From Pollutimonas sp. M17 (GTDB lineage: Bacteria > Pseudomonadota > Gammaproteobacteria > Burkholderiales > Burkholderiaceae_B), in assembly GCF_025836975.1 (NCBI RefSeq), contig NZ_CP107548.1:1922001-1986000 (forward strand): DNA of 64,000 nucleotides. Direction: 5' to 3'. The translations under genes were made by a program, and so were the position numbers. Positions 48,964 to 58,213 of the stretch are shown here, piece after piece. Position 1 is the first letter of the stretch. Each line of letters begins with the position of its first letter. The notes beneath the pieces are model-generated. The model saw nothing but the letters and a program-made list of their open reading frames with translations, did no database searches and had not been told where the DNA came from.

Positions 48964-50631
48964 TTGCCTTCGCGTCGTCTCTTTTCATTTGAATCCGGTC
49001 TGGGTTGGCGTGTAGCGGCATTCCTGATCGCGCTGTGCGTGATTGCCCCCGTGGCCACGCTATGCTGGTACGCTTTGCAAGGCTCTCTGGACCACTGGGC
49101 GCATCTGCTGGATTTCGTTCTTCCCGTTGCCTTCCGCAACACCGCCCTGCTGCTCGTCGGGGTCGGCGTGCTGGTCGCCTGCCTGGGCGTGGGCAGCGCA
49201 TGGCTGATCACCGCCTACGACTTTCCCACCCGCCGCACGCTTTCGTGGGCCCTGTTGCTGCCTCTGGCCGTACCCACATACATCGTGGCCTTCGCCTACC
49301 TGGATATCCTGCACCCCATCGGGCCGGTGCAGACCCTGCTGCGCGAACTGCTGGGCTACGACAGCCCCCGGCAGTTCCGCCTGCCCGACCTGCGCTCCTT
49401 GCCCGGCGCCATATTCCTGCTGGGTTTCGTGCTGTATCCCTACGTCTACCTCAGCACCCGCGTCATGTTCGCCACGCAGGCGGCCAGCCTGATCGAAGCC
49501 GCCCGGGTGCTCGGCTCCTCGAGCCGCAGCGCCTTTTTCCGCGTCGCCCTGCCATTGGCGCGCCCCGCCATCGCCGTGGGCGTCAGCCTGGCCTTGCTTG
49601 AAACGCTGAACGATATCGGCGCCTCCGAATTCCTGGGTGTGCAGACCCTGACCGTGTCGGTCTACACCACCTGGGTCACGCGCTCCGACCTGGCCGGCGC
49701 GGCCCAGATCGCCCTGGCCATGCTGGCCATCGTCGCGGCGCTCATACTCCTGGAGCGGCACGGCCGCCGCCGGCAGCGCTACGCCAGCACTCAGCGCGCG
49801 CGGGCCATACAGCCCCACAGGCTGCACGGGCCCAGCGCGGCCATGGCCTTCGTGCTGGGCTGGCTGCCCATCGTCATCGGCTTCGTCGCGCCCGCGCTGT
49901 ACCTGCTGAACGAAACCGTCAAGCATTTCCATACTGTGGGAGCCGTCTCCGACCAGTTGCTGCTCAGCGGCTACAACACCGTGCGGATCGCGCTGATCGC
50001 CACCCTGGCCACGCTGGCTTGCGGGCTGGCCGTCGCCTGGGCCGCCCGGGCCATACGCCACGGCGCGCCATCCGGCCTGCCGAAACTATGCGCCCGCGTG
50101 GCGACATCGGGCTATGCCATCCCGGGCACCGTCCTGGCCATCGGCCTGCTCATGCCCATCATTCTCATCGACGGCGCGGCCTCGTGGGTATGGCAGGCGC
50201 TGGGCAACGCCGATCCCGGCCTGCTGCTGATGGGCACCAGCACCGCCCTGGTCTGCGCCTACGTCATCCGTTTCCTGGCCATTTCCATCGGCGGCATCGA
50301 GGCCGGACTGGCACGCATTCCCCCCTCCATGGAGCAGGCCGCCCGCCTGCTGGGCGAAACCGCCACAGGCACGCTGCGGCGCATACACCTGCCTTTGCTG
50401 CGGCCCGCGCTGGGAGCCGCGGCCTTGCTGGTCTTCGTCGACACCATGAAGGAACTGCCCGCGACCCTGCTGCTGCGGCCTGTCAATTTCGACACCCTGG
50501 CCACCTGGCTCTATGCCGAAGCGGCCCGGGGAACCTATGAAGAAGGCGCCGTGGCGGCCCTGGCCATCGTGCTGGCCGGCCTGCTGCCGGTAATCCTGCT
50601 GGCGCGCACCCAATTCAAATCAACTCACTGA
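48964..50631 (+). CDS. fbpB: Ferric iron ABC transporter permease (fused two-domain)
   Basis: About 555 aa if the TTG at 48964 is used (AGGAAAAG upstream). The open frame also extends back to 48874, inside the end of fbpA, but that would translate through the terminator hairpin; the start is therefore uncertain. The protein has two homologous halves of six membrane segments each. EAA loops: SLIEAARVLGSSSRSAFFRVALPLARPA and SMEQAARLLGETATGTLRRIHLPLLRPA. Transports Fe3+ with FbpA and FbpC. Confidence 0.92.
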   Translation: MPSRRLFSFESGLGWRVAAFLIALCVIAPVATLCWYALQGSLDHWAHLLDFVLPVAFRNTALLLVGVGVLVACLGVGSAWLITAYDFPTRRTLSWALLLPLAVPTYIVAFAYLDILHPIGPVQTLLRELLGYDSPRQFRLPDLRSLPGAIFLLGFVLYPYVYLSTRVMFATQAASLIEAARVLGSSSRSAFFRVALPLARPAIAVGVSLALLETLNDIGASEFLGVQTLTVSVYTTWVTRSDLAGAAQIALAMLAIVAALILLERHGRRRQRYASTQRARAIQPHRLHGPSAAMAFVLGWLPIVIGFVAPALYLLNETVKHFHTVGAVSDQLLLSGYNTVRIALIATLATLACGLAVAWAARAIRHGAPSGLPKLCARVATSGYAIPGTVLAIGLLMPIILIDGAASWVWQALGNADPGLLLMGTSTALVCAYVIRFLAISIGGIEAGLARIPPSMEQAARLLGETATGTLRRIHLPLLRPALGAAALLVFVDTMKELPATLLLRPVNFDTLATWLYAEAARGTYEEGAVAALAIVLAGLLPVILLARTQFKSTH

Positions 50632-50635
50632 CCGC

Positions 50636-51418
50636 ATGTCCGAACTGCTGAAACTGGATCGAATCTCCCTGGCCTACGATACGCCCGAAGGCTTGAACCC
50701 CGTCGTGCAGCATCTGTCCCTGGAACTCGAAGAAGGCTGCATAGGCTGCCTGTTGGGCGCCTCGGGTTGCGGCAAGACGACGGTGCTGCGAGCCATCGCC
50801 GGATTCGAGCCGCTCAGGGCGGGGTCGATCTCGCTGGGCCGGACCATGCTGTCCGGGTCCGGATGCCAGGTCGAGCCCGAGAACCGGCATGTGGGCATGA
50901 TGTTCCAGGACTACGCCCTGTTTCCCCACCTCAGCGTCGAGAAGAACATCGGGTTCGGCCTGCGAAAGTGGGACAAGCAGCGCCGCCGGGATCGCGTGCG
51001 GGAACTGCTGTCATTGACGGGGCTCGAGGAATCCGGCCATCGCTATCCGCACGAACTGTCGGGCGGACAGCAGCAGCGCGTGGCCCTGGCCCGCGCGCTG
51101 GCGCCCGAGCCGGAACTTCTGCTGCTGGACGAGCCCTTCTCCAACCTGGATGTGGACACGCGCGAACGGCTGGCATTCGAGGTGCGCGACATTCTCAAGA
51201 AAACCGGCCATACGGCGCTGCTGGTCACCCACAACCAGGCCGAAGCCTTCGCCATCGCCGACCGGATAGGGATCATGCGGAACGGCGACATCGCCCAGTG
51301 GGACACGCCCTACAACCTTCATCACAAGCCGGCCAGCGCCTTCGTGTCCGACTTCATCAAGCGCGAGGCGCTGATGGCGCAGCGCGCGCAGGCCTATCTG
51401 CGCGGCGAGGCCGGCTGA
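50636..51418 (+). CDS. fbpC: Ferric iron ABC transporter ATPase
   Basis: 260 aa. Walker A GASGCGKTTVLRAIAGFE, Q-loop MMFQDYALFPHLSVEKNI, signature ELSGGQQQRVALARAL, Walker B LLLLDEPFSNLD and switch His in LLVTHNQAEAFAIADRI. Shorter than most FbpC (about 350 aa) because the C-terminal OB domain is missing. Starts 4 bp after the fbpB stop. Energises ferric uptake. Confidence 0.94.
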   Translation: MSELLKLDRISLAYDTPEGLNPVVQHLSLELEEGCIGCLLGASGCGKTTVLRAIAGFEPLRAGSISLGRTMLSGSGCQVEPENRHVGMMFQDYALFPHLSVEKNIGFGLRKWDKQRRRDRVRELLSLTGLEESGHRYPHELSGGQQQRVALARALAPEPELLLLDEPFSNLDVDTRERLAFEVRDILKKTGHTALLVTHNQAEAFAIADRIGIMRNGDIAQWDTPYNLHHKPASAFVSDFIKREALMAQRAQAYLRGEAG

Positions 51419-51446
51419 GCTCCGCATGGCCGGAGGCCGGCTTCTT
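51410..51446 (+). terminator. Candidate fbpC terminator
   Basis: GCCGGC (51410-51415) with 51436-51441 and CTCCG (51420-51424) with CGGAG (51431-51435) form a two-part stem overlapping the fbpC stop, followed by TTCTTT. Between convergent fbpC and pagL. Confidence 0.5.
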
Positions 51447-51454
51447 TGGTCGTC

Positions 51455-52054
51455 CTAGAATCGATACGTGTAGGTCAGTTGCAGCAGATCCAGCCCCTGG
51501 TTCGGCTCTTTCAATCCCGCATTTGAAAAGTGCGAGTAGCGCACGCCTATCCGGTGCGCGTCGTTGATCAGAACCCCCGCGCCGACATGATTTCCAAACT
51601 GGAAGGCGGAACCCAGGTCCCGGTCGGCGAAGTGCGTGCGGGTCAGGGCCGTCACGCCCACGCCGATCTCGGCATAGAAGACTTCCGTCGGCCACCAGCG
51701 CAGCATCGGCGTGGCGCTGAATTGCCACATTGAATCGGGCTGCCCGTTCTCGGCGTTCCAGTATGATACGCCCAGCTCGGCGCCGAGATCCAGGCGGCCC
51801 AGGGCGCCGGGTGAACTGCTCCACCACGTCGGTGTTTCGTACATGAGGCCTATCTTCCGATAATCGCTGTTGTATCCCAGCCGCAAGCTCCAGGCGCCAG
51901 CCGGTGCCTGCATGGGCGCGGGAGCGGCCGCAGTGGCCGCGCCGGACGGTTGCGCGCGCGCCGGCCCTCCGGCCAGGACACAGGCGGCGAAGGCGGCAAT
52001 GCCCAGCATGCGGGAACAGCGGGAGAATACGATAGTGCCGGCGGGACGGATCAT
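51455..52054 (-). CDS. pagL: Lipid A 3-O-deacylase, PagL family
   Basis: 199 aa from the ATG at 52054 (AAGGAAGCGCC upstream). Signal peptide ends AACVLAGGPARA-QPSG. Eight-stranded outer-membrane barrel with alternating strands. The catalytic His and Ser are in RYSHFSNAGLKEPNQGLD, with the Glu downstream, matching the His-x-Ser...Glu triad of P. aeruginosa PagL. C-terminal Phe (TYTYRF) is the usual outer-membrane assembly signal. It removes the 3-O acyl chain from lipid A. Confidence 0.92.
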   Translation of the reverse strand: MIRPAGTIVFSRCSRMLGIAAFAACVLAGGPARAQPSGAATAAAPAPMQAPAGAWSLRLGYNSDYRKIGLMYETPTWWSSSPGALGRLDLGAELGVSYWNAENGQPDSMWQFSATPMLRWWPTEVFYAEIGVGVTALTRTHFADRDLGSAFQFGNHVGAGVLINDAHRIGVRYSHFSNAGLKEPNQGLDLLQLTYTYRF

Positions 52055-52115
52055 GGCGCTTCCTTTTCTTGTTTTGACTGCCCTGGGAAGCAAAATGTAT
52101 GCCCAATGCGGGGCG

Positions 52116-53612
52116 CTATCTATCCTCCGTCTCGTTTAGGCCAAGTTCCGCGCATTTGCGCGTCAGCGTATTGCGGCCTATGCCCAGCCTCTGCGCGGCC
52201 TCCATGCGCCGGCCCCGACTGTAGTCCAGCGCGGTTTCCAGCAGTACGCGCTCGAAGTCGCGGGCCAGGGTCGCCATCACGGCCGGCTCATTGCGCAGCA
52301 ATCGCGCCTGTGCCTCCTGCGCGAGCATGCCCAGCCACGCAGCGGGCCGCGCGACGGCGCCATCCGGCATGCGGGGGCCGTCGGAATTGCCCTGGAGGCC
52401 GTCCGATCCGGGATCGGCCGAATCCGAATCCGGCTGGCTCCCTTCCATCAACACCTCGGGCGGCAGGTCCTTGGCCTCGACCACCTGGCTGGACGACATC
52501 ACCGTCAGCCATTGGCAGAAGTTTTCCAGTTGACGGATGTTGCCCGGATATCCGAAGGCGCTCAGCAAGCGCATGGCGTCCGGTCCTACGCGGCGCACCG
52601 GCACGCCCAGGTCCTTGGCGCTGTTCTGCATGAACAGCTGCACCAGGGCCGGTATGTCTTCCTTGCGCTCGCGCAGGGGCGGCAAACGCAGGCGTATCAC
52701 GTTCAAGCGGTGAAAAAGGTCTTCGCGGAACCGGCCTTCGGCCACCCGCTGCTCCAGGGGCTGATGCGTTGCGGCTACGATGCGCACATCGGCATGGATG
52801 GCCTGCGAACCGCCCACCCGATAGAAGCTGCCCTCGGCCAGCACGCGCAGGAGACGGGTCTGGAGCTCGAAGGGCATATCGCCGATTTCGTCCAGGAACA
52901 GCGTGCCGTTGCGCGCCTCTTCGAAGCGCCCCCGGCGCTGCTGCGTGGCGCCCGTGAACGCACCGCGCTCGTGGCCGAACAATTCGGCCTCCAGCAAATC
53001 CTTGGGAATGGCCGCGGCGTTCAGGGCGACAAAGGGGCCGTCCGCGCGGGTGCTGTGCTCGTGCAGGGCGCGCGCGATGAGTTCCTTGCCGGTGCCCGAT
53101 TCCCCGGTGATCAGCACCGTTACGCTGGAGGCGGCCAGGCGCCCTATGGCGCGAAAGACTTCCTGCATGGCCGGCGAGGACGACTGCAGCATGATCCGAC
53201 CCGCGCCGGCCGGTTCGGCGCCCGCCTCTTCGCCGGCGGGTTCGCGGGGCCCCGCCTGCCCCGCGCGCTGCACCAGCGCCACGGCGGCATTGACATCGAA
53301 AGGCTTGGGCAGATAGTCGAACGCGCCCTTCTGGAAAGCGGCGACCGTGCTGTTCAGGTCGGTAAACGCCGTCATGATGATGACGGGCAGGCCGGGATGA
53401 TCCTGCTTGATGCGATGCAGAAGGCTCAGGCCGTCCTGCCCGGGCATGCGCACGTCGGTCAACAGCACCGAAGGCAGTCCATGCTCCAGGGCTTCCAGGG
53501 CCTCGGCGGCCGAGGAAAAGCTCTGGGCCGGAATCGAAACCCGCGCCAGCGCTTTTTCAAGCACCCATCGTATGCTTTGGTCATCGTCGACTATCCATAC
53601 CGGTTTCATCAT
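52116..53612 (-). CDS. ntrC: Nitrogen regulation response regulator NtrC
   Basis: 498 aa. Receiver domain (1-120) with acidic pocket Asp9/10 and phospho-acceptor Asp53 ([12 protein letters not shown]). AAA+ domain: Walker [15 protein letters not shown], sigma-54 contact loop [10 protein letters not shown], Walker [14 protein letters not shown]-terminal Fis-type [22 protein letters not shown]. Activates sigma-54 promoters when nitrogen is scarce. ATG overlaps the ntrB stop as ATGA. Sites it should bind lie upstream of glnA at 56252-56285. Confidence 0.96.
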   Translation of the reverse strand: MMKPVWIVDDDQSIRWVLEKALARVSIPAQSFSSAAEALEALEHGLPSVLLTDVRMPGQDGLSLLHRIKQDHPGLPVIIMTAFTDLNSTVAAFQKGAFDYLPKPFDVNAAVALVQRAGQAGPREPAGEEAGAEPAGAGRIMLQSSSPAMQEVFRAIGRLAASSVTVLITGESGTGKELIARALHEHSTRADGPFVALNAAAIPKDLLEAELFGHERGAFTGATQQRRGRFEEARNGTLFLDEIGDMPFELQTRLLRVLAEGSFYRVGGSQAIHADVRIVAATHQPLEQRVAEGRFREDLFHRLNVIRLRLPPLRERKEDIPALVQLFMQNSAKDLGVPVRRVGPDAMRLLSAFGYPGNIRQLENFCQWLTVMSSSQVVEAKDLPPEVLMEGSQPDSDSADPGSDGLQGNSDGPRMPDGAVARPAAWLGMLAQEAQARLLRNEPAVMATLARDFERVLLETALDYSRGRRMEAAQRLGIGRNTLTRKCAELGLNETEDR

Positions 53613-54655
53613 TGCTCCAAAGGCAGGATCATGCGGAATTCGGTGCGGCCCGCCTGTGAATCGAACTCCACGATGCCGCCGTGCTGCTCGACGAAATCCT
53701 GCGCCAGGCTGAGGCCAAGGCCGGTTCCGCTGGCGCGGCCGGTGACCAGCGGGTGAAATATCTTGTCGTGCAAATGGAGGGGCACGCCCGGTCCGTTGTC
53801 GATGACGGATACGACGACGCCCAGCTTGGCCTGGTGCGCGGCCAGCAGCAATTGCCGCCCTATCCGCGTGCGCAAGACCAGGCGGGAAGACCGTACCGGA
53901 GGCGATTCAGTCAAGGCCTGCGCGGCATTGCGCACCATGTTGAGCAGCGCCTGCAGCAGGCGCTCGAAATCGCCGCTCAGGTCCGGTACGGACGCATCGT
54001 AGTCCCGGATGAACTCGATGGCGGGAAACTCCATTCCCACCAGGCGATACACCCGTTCGCAGATTTCGTGGATGTTGAACCTCGTCTTGCGCAGGGTTTC
54101 GCCTTGCGGCGCGATCAGGCGGTCGACCAGGCCGGCCAGGCGATCGGCCTCGGCAATGATGACCTGCGTATATTCATGCAGGGCGCCCGGACCCAGTTCG
54201 ACGTCGAGCAGCTGCGCCGCGCCGCGTATGCCGCCCAGCGGGTTCTTGACTTCGTGGGCCAGGTTGCGCAGGGATTCCCGCTGCGCGGTCAGCTCCTTGC
54301 TGAGCTGCTGGTGGCGATCCAGCAGGATGTGGTGCTCGATGACGCGGACTTCCAGCAAGGCGGCCCAGGGCTGCCTGTGCAAGGGGACGATGGCCAGGCT
54401 GACCGCGACCTGGTCGCCCCGGCGGTCGATCACCAGGTCCTGGCGCAGTATTCCGAACTTGCCGCCGATGGCGTCGGGCAGCCGCTCGGCCAGGGCCGCA
54501 TCCTCGCCGAACAGGGTATGCACCCGCTGCCCGGCCAGTTGCCTGCGCGAGATGCTGAACAGCTCTTCGGCCGCCGTATTGGCGTGCTCCACCCTGGCCT
54601 GCCCGTCCAGCAGCAGGACGGCGGTCGAGAGCAGATCGTAACTGGCTACGTCCAT
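53609..54655 (-). CDS. ntrB: Nitrogen regulation sensor kinase NtrB
   Basis: 348 aa from the ATG at 54655 (GGAAGAATC upstream). Soluble PAS domain (about 1-115: LLSTAVLLLDGQARVEHANTAAEELF), DHp His in RNLAHEVKNPLGGIRGAAQLL, N-box LLNMVRNAAQAL, G boxes VIDNGPGVPLHL and GTGLGLSLAQDFVEQHGG. Responds to PII proteins and phosphorylates NtrC. Located after glnA with a hairpin between. Confidence 0.96.
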   Translation of the reverse strand: MDVASYDLLSTAVLLLDGQARVEHANTAAEELFSISRRQLAGQRVHTLFGEDAALAERLPDAIGGKFGILRQDLVIDRRGDQVAVSLAIVPLHRQPWAALLEVRVIEHHILLDRHQQLSKELTAQRESLRNLAHEVKNPLGGIRGAAQLLDVELGPGALHEYTQVIIAEADRLAGLVDRLIAPQGETLRKTRFNIHEICERVYRLVGMEFPAIEFIRDYDASVPDLSGDFERLLQALLNMVRNAAQALTESPPVRSSRLVLRTRIGRQLLLAAHQAKLGVVVSVIDNGPGVPLHLHDKIFHPLVTGRASGTGLGLSLAQDFVEQHGGIVEFDSQAGRTEFRMILPLEQ

Positions 54656-54674
54656 GATTCTTCCGGATTTTGCC

Positions 54675-54698
54675 AAGGGCGGCCACACGGCCGCCCTT
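54675..54698 (-). terminator. glnA-ntrB intercistronic hairpin
   Basis: AAGGGCGGCC (54675-54684) pairs perfectly with GGCCGCCCTT (54689-54698), loop ACAC, 6 bases after the glnA stop. No U-tract on the minus strand (GGCAAAATC follows), so partial termination or mRNA stabilisation rather than full termination. Would keep NtrBC far below glutamine synthetase. Confidence 0.55.
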
Positions 54699-54704
54699 CG
54701 CCCA

Positions 54705-56117
54705 TTACAGGCTGTAATACATATCGAACTCGACCGGATGAGTCGTCATGCGCAGGCGCGTGATTTCGGCCATCTTCAGTTCAATATAGGCATCGAGCAT
54801 GTCGTTGCTGAACACGCCGCCGCGGGTCAGGAATTCGCGATCGGCGTCCAGCGCGGCAACGGCTTCTTCCAGCGACGCGCACACCGTCGGGATCTTCGCG
54901 TCTTCCTCGGGAGGCAGATCGTACAGGTTCTTGTCGGCGGGATCGCCGGGGTGGATCTTGTTCTGCACGCCGTCCAGGCCGGCCATCATCAGGGCCGAGA
55001 AGGCCAGGTAGGGGTTGGCCAGGGGGTCCGGGAAGCGGGCCTCGACCCGGCGCGCCTTGGGGCTGCCGACATAAGGAATGCGTATGGACGCGGAACGGTT
55101 GCGGGCCGAATAAGCCAGCTTCACCGGCGCTTCGAAGTGAGGCACCAGGCGCTTGTACGAGTTGGTGCCCGGGTTGGTGATGGCGTTGAGCGCCTTGGCG
55201 TGCTTGATGATGCCGCCGATGTAGTACAGGGCGAATTCGGACAGGCCCGCATAGCCGTTGCCGGCGAACAGGTTCTGGCCGTCTTTCCAGATGGACTGGT
55301 GCACATGCATGCCCGAGCCATTGTCGCCGACGATGGGCTTGGGCATGAAGGTGGCCGTCTTGCCGTACACATGGGCCACGTTGCGTATGGTGTATTTCAG
55401 GATCTGGTTCCAGTCGGCGCGCTCGACGAGCGTGCTGAACTTGGTGCCGATCTCAAGCTGGCCCTGCCCGGCCACCTCGTGGTGGTGGACTTCGACCGGA
55501 ACGCCCTGCTGCTCCAGCAGCAGGCACATTTCCGAACGCATGTCCTGAAAGCCGTCGATGGGCGAAACCGGCACATAGCCGCCCTTGACGCCCGGACGAT
55601 GGCCCAGGTTGCCGCCTTCCAGGTCCAGGCCGCGCGACCAGGGAGCCTCTTCGGACTTGATCTTCACGAAGCAGCCCGACATGTCATCGTTCCAGGTGAT
55701 TCCGTCGAAGACGAAGAATTCGGGTTCGGGACCGAAATAGGCCGTATCGCCCAGTCCGCTGGACTTCAGATAGGCCTCGGCGCGCTTGGCCAGCGAACGG
55801 GGGTCGCGGTCATAGCCTTTGAGATCCGAGGGTTCGACCACGTCGCAGGTCAGGTTGAGCGTGGCTTCCTCGCGGAAGGGATCCATGCGCGCCGAACCCG
55901 CATCGGGGATCAGGACCATGTCCGAGGCTTCGATGCCTTTCCATCCCGCTATCGAGGAGCCGTCGAAGGCGACGCCCGTTTCCAGCCTTTCTTCGTCGAC
56001 CGAATGGGCGGGAACGGTCAGATGGTGCTCTTTGCCCAGCGTATCGGTAAAGCGGAAATCCACAAAGGCGACTTCGCGTTCTGCAATGAGCTTGACAACT
56101 TCTTCGGGGGTGGGCAT
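54705..56117 (-). CDS. glnA: Glutamine synthetase type I
   Basis: 470 aa from the ATG at 56117 ([32 protein letters not shown]). Asp loop [12 protein letters not shown], metal-site [29 protein letters not shown], and adenylylation Tyr in [11 protein letters not shown] are all present, so it is a GlnE-regulated GSI-beta enzyme. Joins ammonia and glutamate. Transcribed from a sigma-54 promoter with NtrC enhancer sites just upstream. Confidence 0.97.
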   Translation of the reverse strand: MPTPEEVVKLIAEREVAFVDFRFTDTLGKEHHLTVPAHSVDEERLETGVAFDGSSIAGWKGIEASDMVLIPDAGSARMDPFREEATLNLTCDVVEPSDLKGYDRDPRSLAKRAEAYLKSSGLGDTAYFGPEPEFFVFDGITWNDDMSGCFVKIKSEEAPWSRGLDLEGGNLGHRPGVKGGYVPVSPIDGFQDMRSEMCLLLEQQGVPVEVHHHEVAGQGQLEIGTKFSTLVERADWNQILKYTIRNVAHVYGKTATFMPKPIVGDNGSGMHVHQSIWKDGQNLFAGNGYAGLSEFALYYIGGIIKHAKALNAITNPGTNSYKRLVPHFEAPVKLAYSARNRSASIRIPYVGSPKARRVEARFPDPLANPYLAFSALMMAGLDGVQNKIHPGDPADKNLYDLPPEEDAKIPTVCASLEEAVAALDADREFLTRGGVFSNDMLDAYIELKMAEITRLRMTTHPVEFDMYYSL

Positions 56118-56172
56118 AGGGATGGCTCCTGGACCAATGAAATCAGAAATAGGATAAAACAACCCACAATTA

Positions 56173-56188
56173 AGCAATTGGCATGCCA
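56173..56188 (-). promoter_or_regulatory. Sigma-54 promoter of glnA
   Basis: On the minus strand TGGCATGCCAATTGCT matches TGGCAC-N5-TTGCW with only the sixth base differing and exact GG/GC spacing. The predicted start is near 56162, 45 bases before the glnA ATG. Confidence 0.85.
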
Positions 56189-56251
56189 GTTTTCATCCGG
56201 ATGGGAACAAGGCTGGCTGCCTGCCGGTCGGGGCATGGGGCGATTAATATT

Positions 56252-56264
56252 CCCCATTATGGGG
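56252..56264. promoter_or_regulatory. Candidate NtrC site 2 for glnA
   Basis: CCCCATTATGGGG is a perfect dyad resembling a weaker NtrC site, centred near -96 relative to the predicted start and 20 bp from the strong site. Confidence 0.55.
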
Positions 56265-56270
56265 CAATAC

Positions 56271-56285
56271 GCACCTTTATGGTGC
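56271..56285. promoter_or_regulatory. NtrC site 1 for glnA (GCACC-N5-GGTGC)
   Basis: GCACCTTTATGGTGC is an exact GCACC-N5-GGTGC dyad, the NtrC consensus, centred near -116 from the predicted sigma-54 start. Two NtrC sites at roughly this distance mirror the enterobacterial glnA enhancer. Confidence 0.85.
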
Positions 56286-56315
56286 GAATTTTAGTGCAAC
56301 AGGGCGAGGCGGCGA

Positions 56316-57545
56316 TCAATCCAGAAACTCGGCCAGCAAGTCGTTGAGAAACTCCCAGCCGTGTGCGGTCGCCTTCAATCGGGAACGATCGGCCTCCAGC
56401 AAGCCTTTTGCAACCGCCCTCTCGATGGCGGGCTCGATCACCAGAATGGACTGTCCGGTGCGCTCGATGAAGCTCCCACGCTCCACGCCTTCTTTCAGGC
56501 GCAGGGCATTGAGCATGAACTCGAAGCCCAGGTCCTTCCATGGAAGCTCGCGGTCTTCGGCCAGATGGCTGCCGTCACGCCGGACAGCTTTCTCCATCCA
56601 GGACACTGGATTCTTCAAGCGGGCCTGGCGGACGATGCGGTCGTGAAAGGACAGTTTTCCATGAGCGCCCGGCCCGATGCCCAGGTAGTCGCCGAACTCC
56701 CAGTAGTTGAGGTTATGGCGGCAGTGCTGGCCCGGCCGCGCATAGGCCGACACCTCATAGCGTTCCCAGCCCCCCGTCCCGGTTTCGCGGGTGATCAGGT
56801 CCTGCATGGCGGCACCCAGGTCGTCATCGGGAAGAGCCGGCGGGTACTTTGCGAAAACCGTGTTCGGCTCCAGCGTCAGATGGTACAGAGACAGGTGTCC
56901 CGTCCCGAAAGACATGGCCTGGCGCAAATCGTCGGCACAGGCCTCCAGCGACTGGCCCGGCAACGCATACATGAGGTCCAGGTTCACGCGTGGCACCGCG
57001 TTCTGCGCAAACTCGATGGCGGCGCGCGCCTGGCGTGCGTCGTGAATGCGGCCCAGGGCCTTCAAGGCGCGGTCATCGAAGCTCTGTATTCCCAGGGAGA
57101 TGCGGTTCACGCCGCTGGCCGCATAGTCGGCGAAACGGTCCGCTTCCGCCGTTCCGGGATTGGCTTCCAGGGTGACCTCGGCGTCGGGCAACAGGTTCAG
57201 GCAGGCACGGAACATGGCCAGCATCCGGTCCAGCGCGGCGGCCGACAGCAGGCTGGGCGTGCCGCCGCCGATGAATACCGAGATCACCTGCCGGCCCCAG
57301 ATCAGCGGCAGCGCCTGCTCCAGGTCCGCCTGCAAGGCGTCAAGGTAGTCCTGCTCGGGCAGCTCCTTTTTCAACTCATGGGAATTGAAATCGCAATACG
57401 GGCACTTGCGCACGCACCAGGGCACGTGCACATACAGGGACAGCGGCGGCAGGCTGGAAAGTATGGTCCGTCCGCCGGGGCCTGCCGGAACCACGCCGGG
57501 TTTGCGGACCGCGGCGGACGGCGCGGAAGATGGAGCAGATTGCAC
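56316..57545 (-). CDS. hemW: Radical SAM haem chaperone HemW
   Basis: 409 aa from a GTG at 57545 (CAGGATCC upstream). Radical-SAM cluster motif CVRKCPYC in LSLYVHVPWCVRKCPYCDFNSHE. IGGGTPSLLS is the SAM-binding segment, and HNLNYWEFGDYLGIGPGAHGK and the HemW C-terminal domain follow. HemW inserts haem into respiratory enzymes and is not a coproporphyrinogen oxidase despite old names. First ~35 residues are low-complexity, so the exact start is uncertain. rdgB lies 65 bp upstream on the same strand. Confidence 0.94.
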   Translation of the reverse strand: MQSAPSSAPSAAVRKPGVVPAGPGGRTILSSLPPLSLYVHVPWCVRKCPYCDFNSHELKKELPEQDYLDALQADLEQALPLIWGRQVISVFIGGGTPSLLSAAALDRMLAMFRACLNLLPDAEVTLEANPGTAEADRFADYAASGVNRISLGIQSFDDRALKALGRIHDARQARAAIEFAQNAVPRVNLDLMYALPGQSLEACADDLRQAMSFGTGHLSLYHLTLEPNTVFAKYPPALPDDDLGAAMQDLITRETGTGGWERYEVSAYARPGQHCRHNLNYWEFGDYLGIGPGAHGKLSFHDRIVRQARLKNPVSWMEKAVRRDGSHLAEDRELPWKDLGFEFMLNALRLKEGVERGSFIERTGQSILVIEPAIERAVAKGLLEADRSRLKATAHGWEFLNDLLAEFLD

Positions 57546-57610
57546 GGAATGGATCCTGAAAAATCAGGCGGCCGCTTGCAGGCGGGCAAGCGGGCCGCGT
57601 ATGGCCGGCC

Positions 57611-58213
57611 TCAAGGCCGGCGGCTGCGCAGGGCCAGAAGCAAGGCTTTGAGGGCTTGCGCGCGATGGCTAAGGGCGTTCTTCTGGTCGGGCGGCAACTC
57701 GGCGGCCGTCTTTCCCAGATCGGGCAGGTAAAAGTGCGGGTCGTAGCCGAAACCGTTGCCGCCGCGCGCCTGGTCGATGATGGCGCCGTTCCAGCTTCCC
57801 TCGGCAATGATGGGCCTGGGGTCGTCCGCGGAGTCGACGTAGACCAGCACAGCCACATAACAGGCCGAGCGGTCCTGGACCGGGGCGAGCTGGGCCAGCA
57901 GATGGCGATTGTTGGCGGCATCGGATTTCTCGCCTCCGGCCAGCGCCGCATAGCGCGCCGAGAAAACGCCGGGCGCGCCGCCCAGCGCATGCACGCACAA
58001 ACCGGAATCGTCGGCCAGCGCCGGCAGGCCGGTCTGCCGGCTGGCGTGCCTGGCCTTGGCCAGCGCATTCTCGACAAAGGTGGCGTAAGGCTCTTCCGCT
58101 TCGGCCACGCCCAGGTCTCCCTGGGCCACCATGCTGATGTCGGCTTGCGCCAGAATGGCGGAGAACTCCTTGAGCTTGCCCGGATTATTGGAAGCCAGCA
58201 CTACTTTATTCAT
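57611..58213 (-). CDS. rdgB: RdgB/HAM1 non-canonical purine NTP pyrophosphatase
   Basis: 200 aa from the ATG at 58213 (AAGGACAGAAAC upstream). VVLASNNPGKLKEFSAIL is the phosphate loop (SxNxxK), LADDSGLCVHALGGAPGVFSARYA the metal site, and GNGFGYDPHFYLPDLGKTAAEL the base-recognition segment. Hydrolyses dITP, XTP and similar. Starts within the end of the upstream LysR gene (8-bp overlap), an unusual neighbour. Confidence 0.96.
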   Translation of the reverse strand: MNKVVLASNNPGKLKEFSAILAQADISMVAQGDLGVAEAEEPYATFVENALAKARHASRQTGLPALADDSGLCVHALGGAPGVFSARYAALAGGEKSDAANNRHLLAQLAPVQDRSACYVAVLVYVDSADDPRPIIAEGSWNGAIIDQARGGNGFGYDPHFYLPDLGKTAAELPPDQKNALSHRAQALKALLLALRSRRP

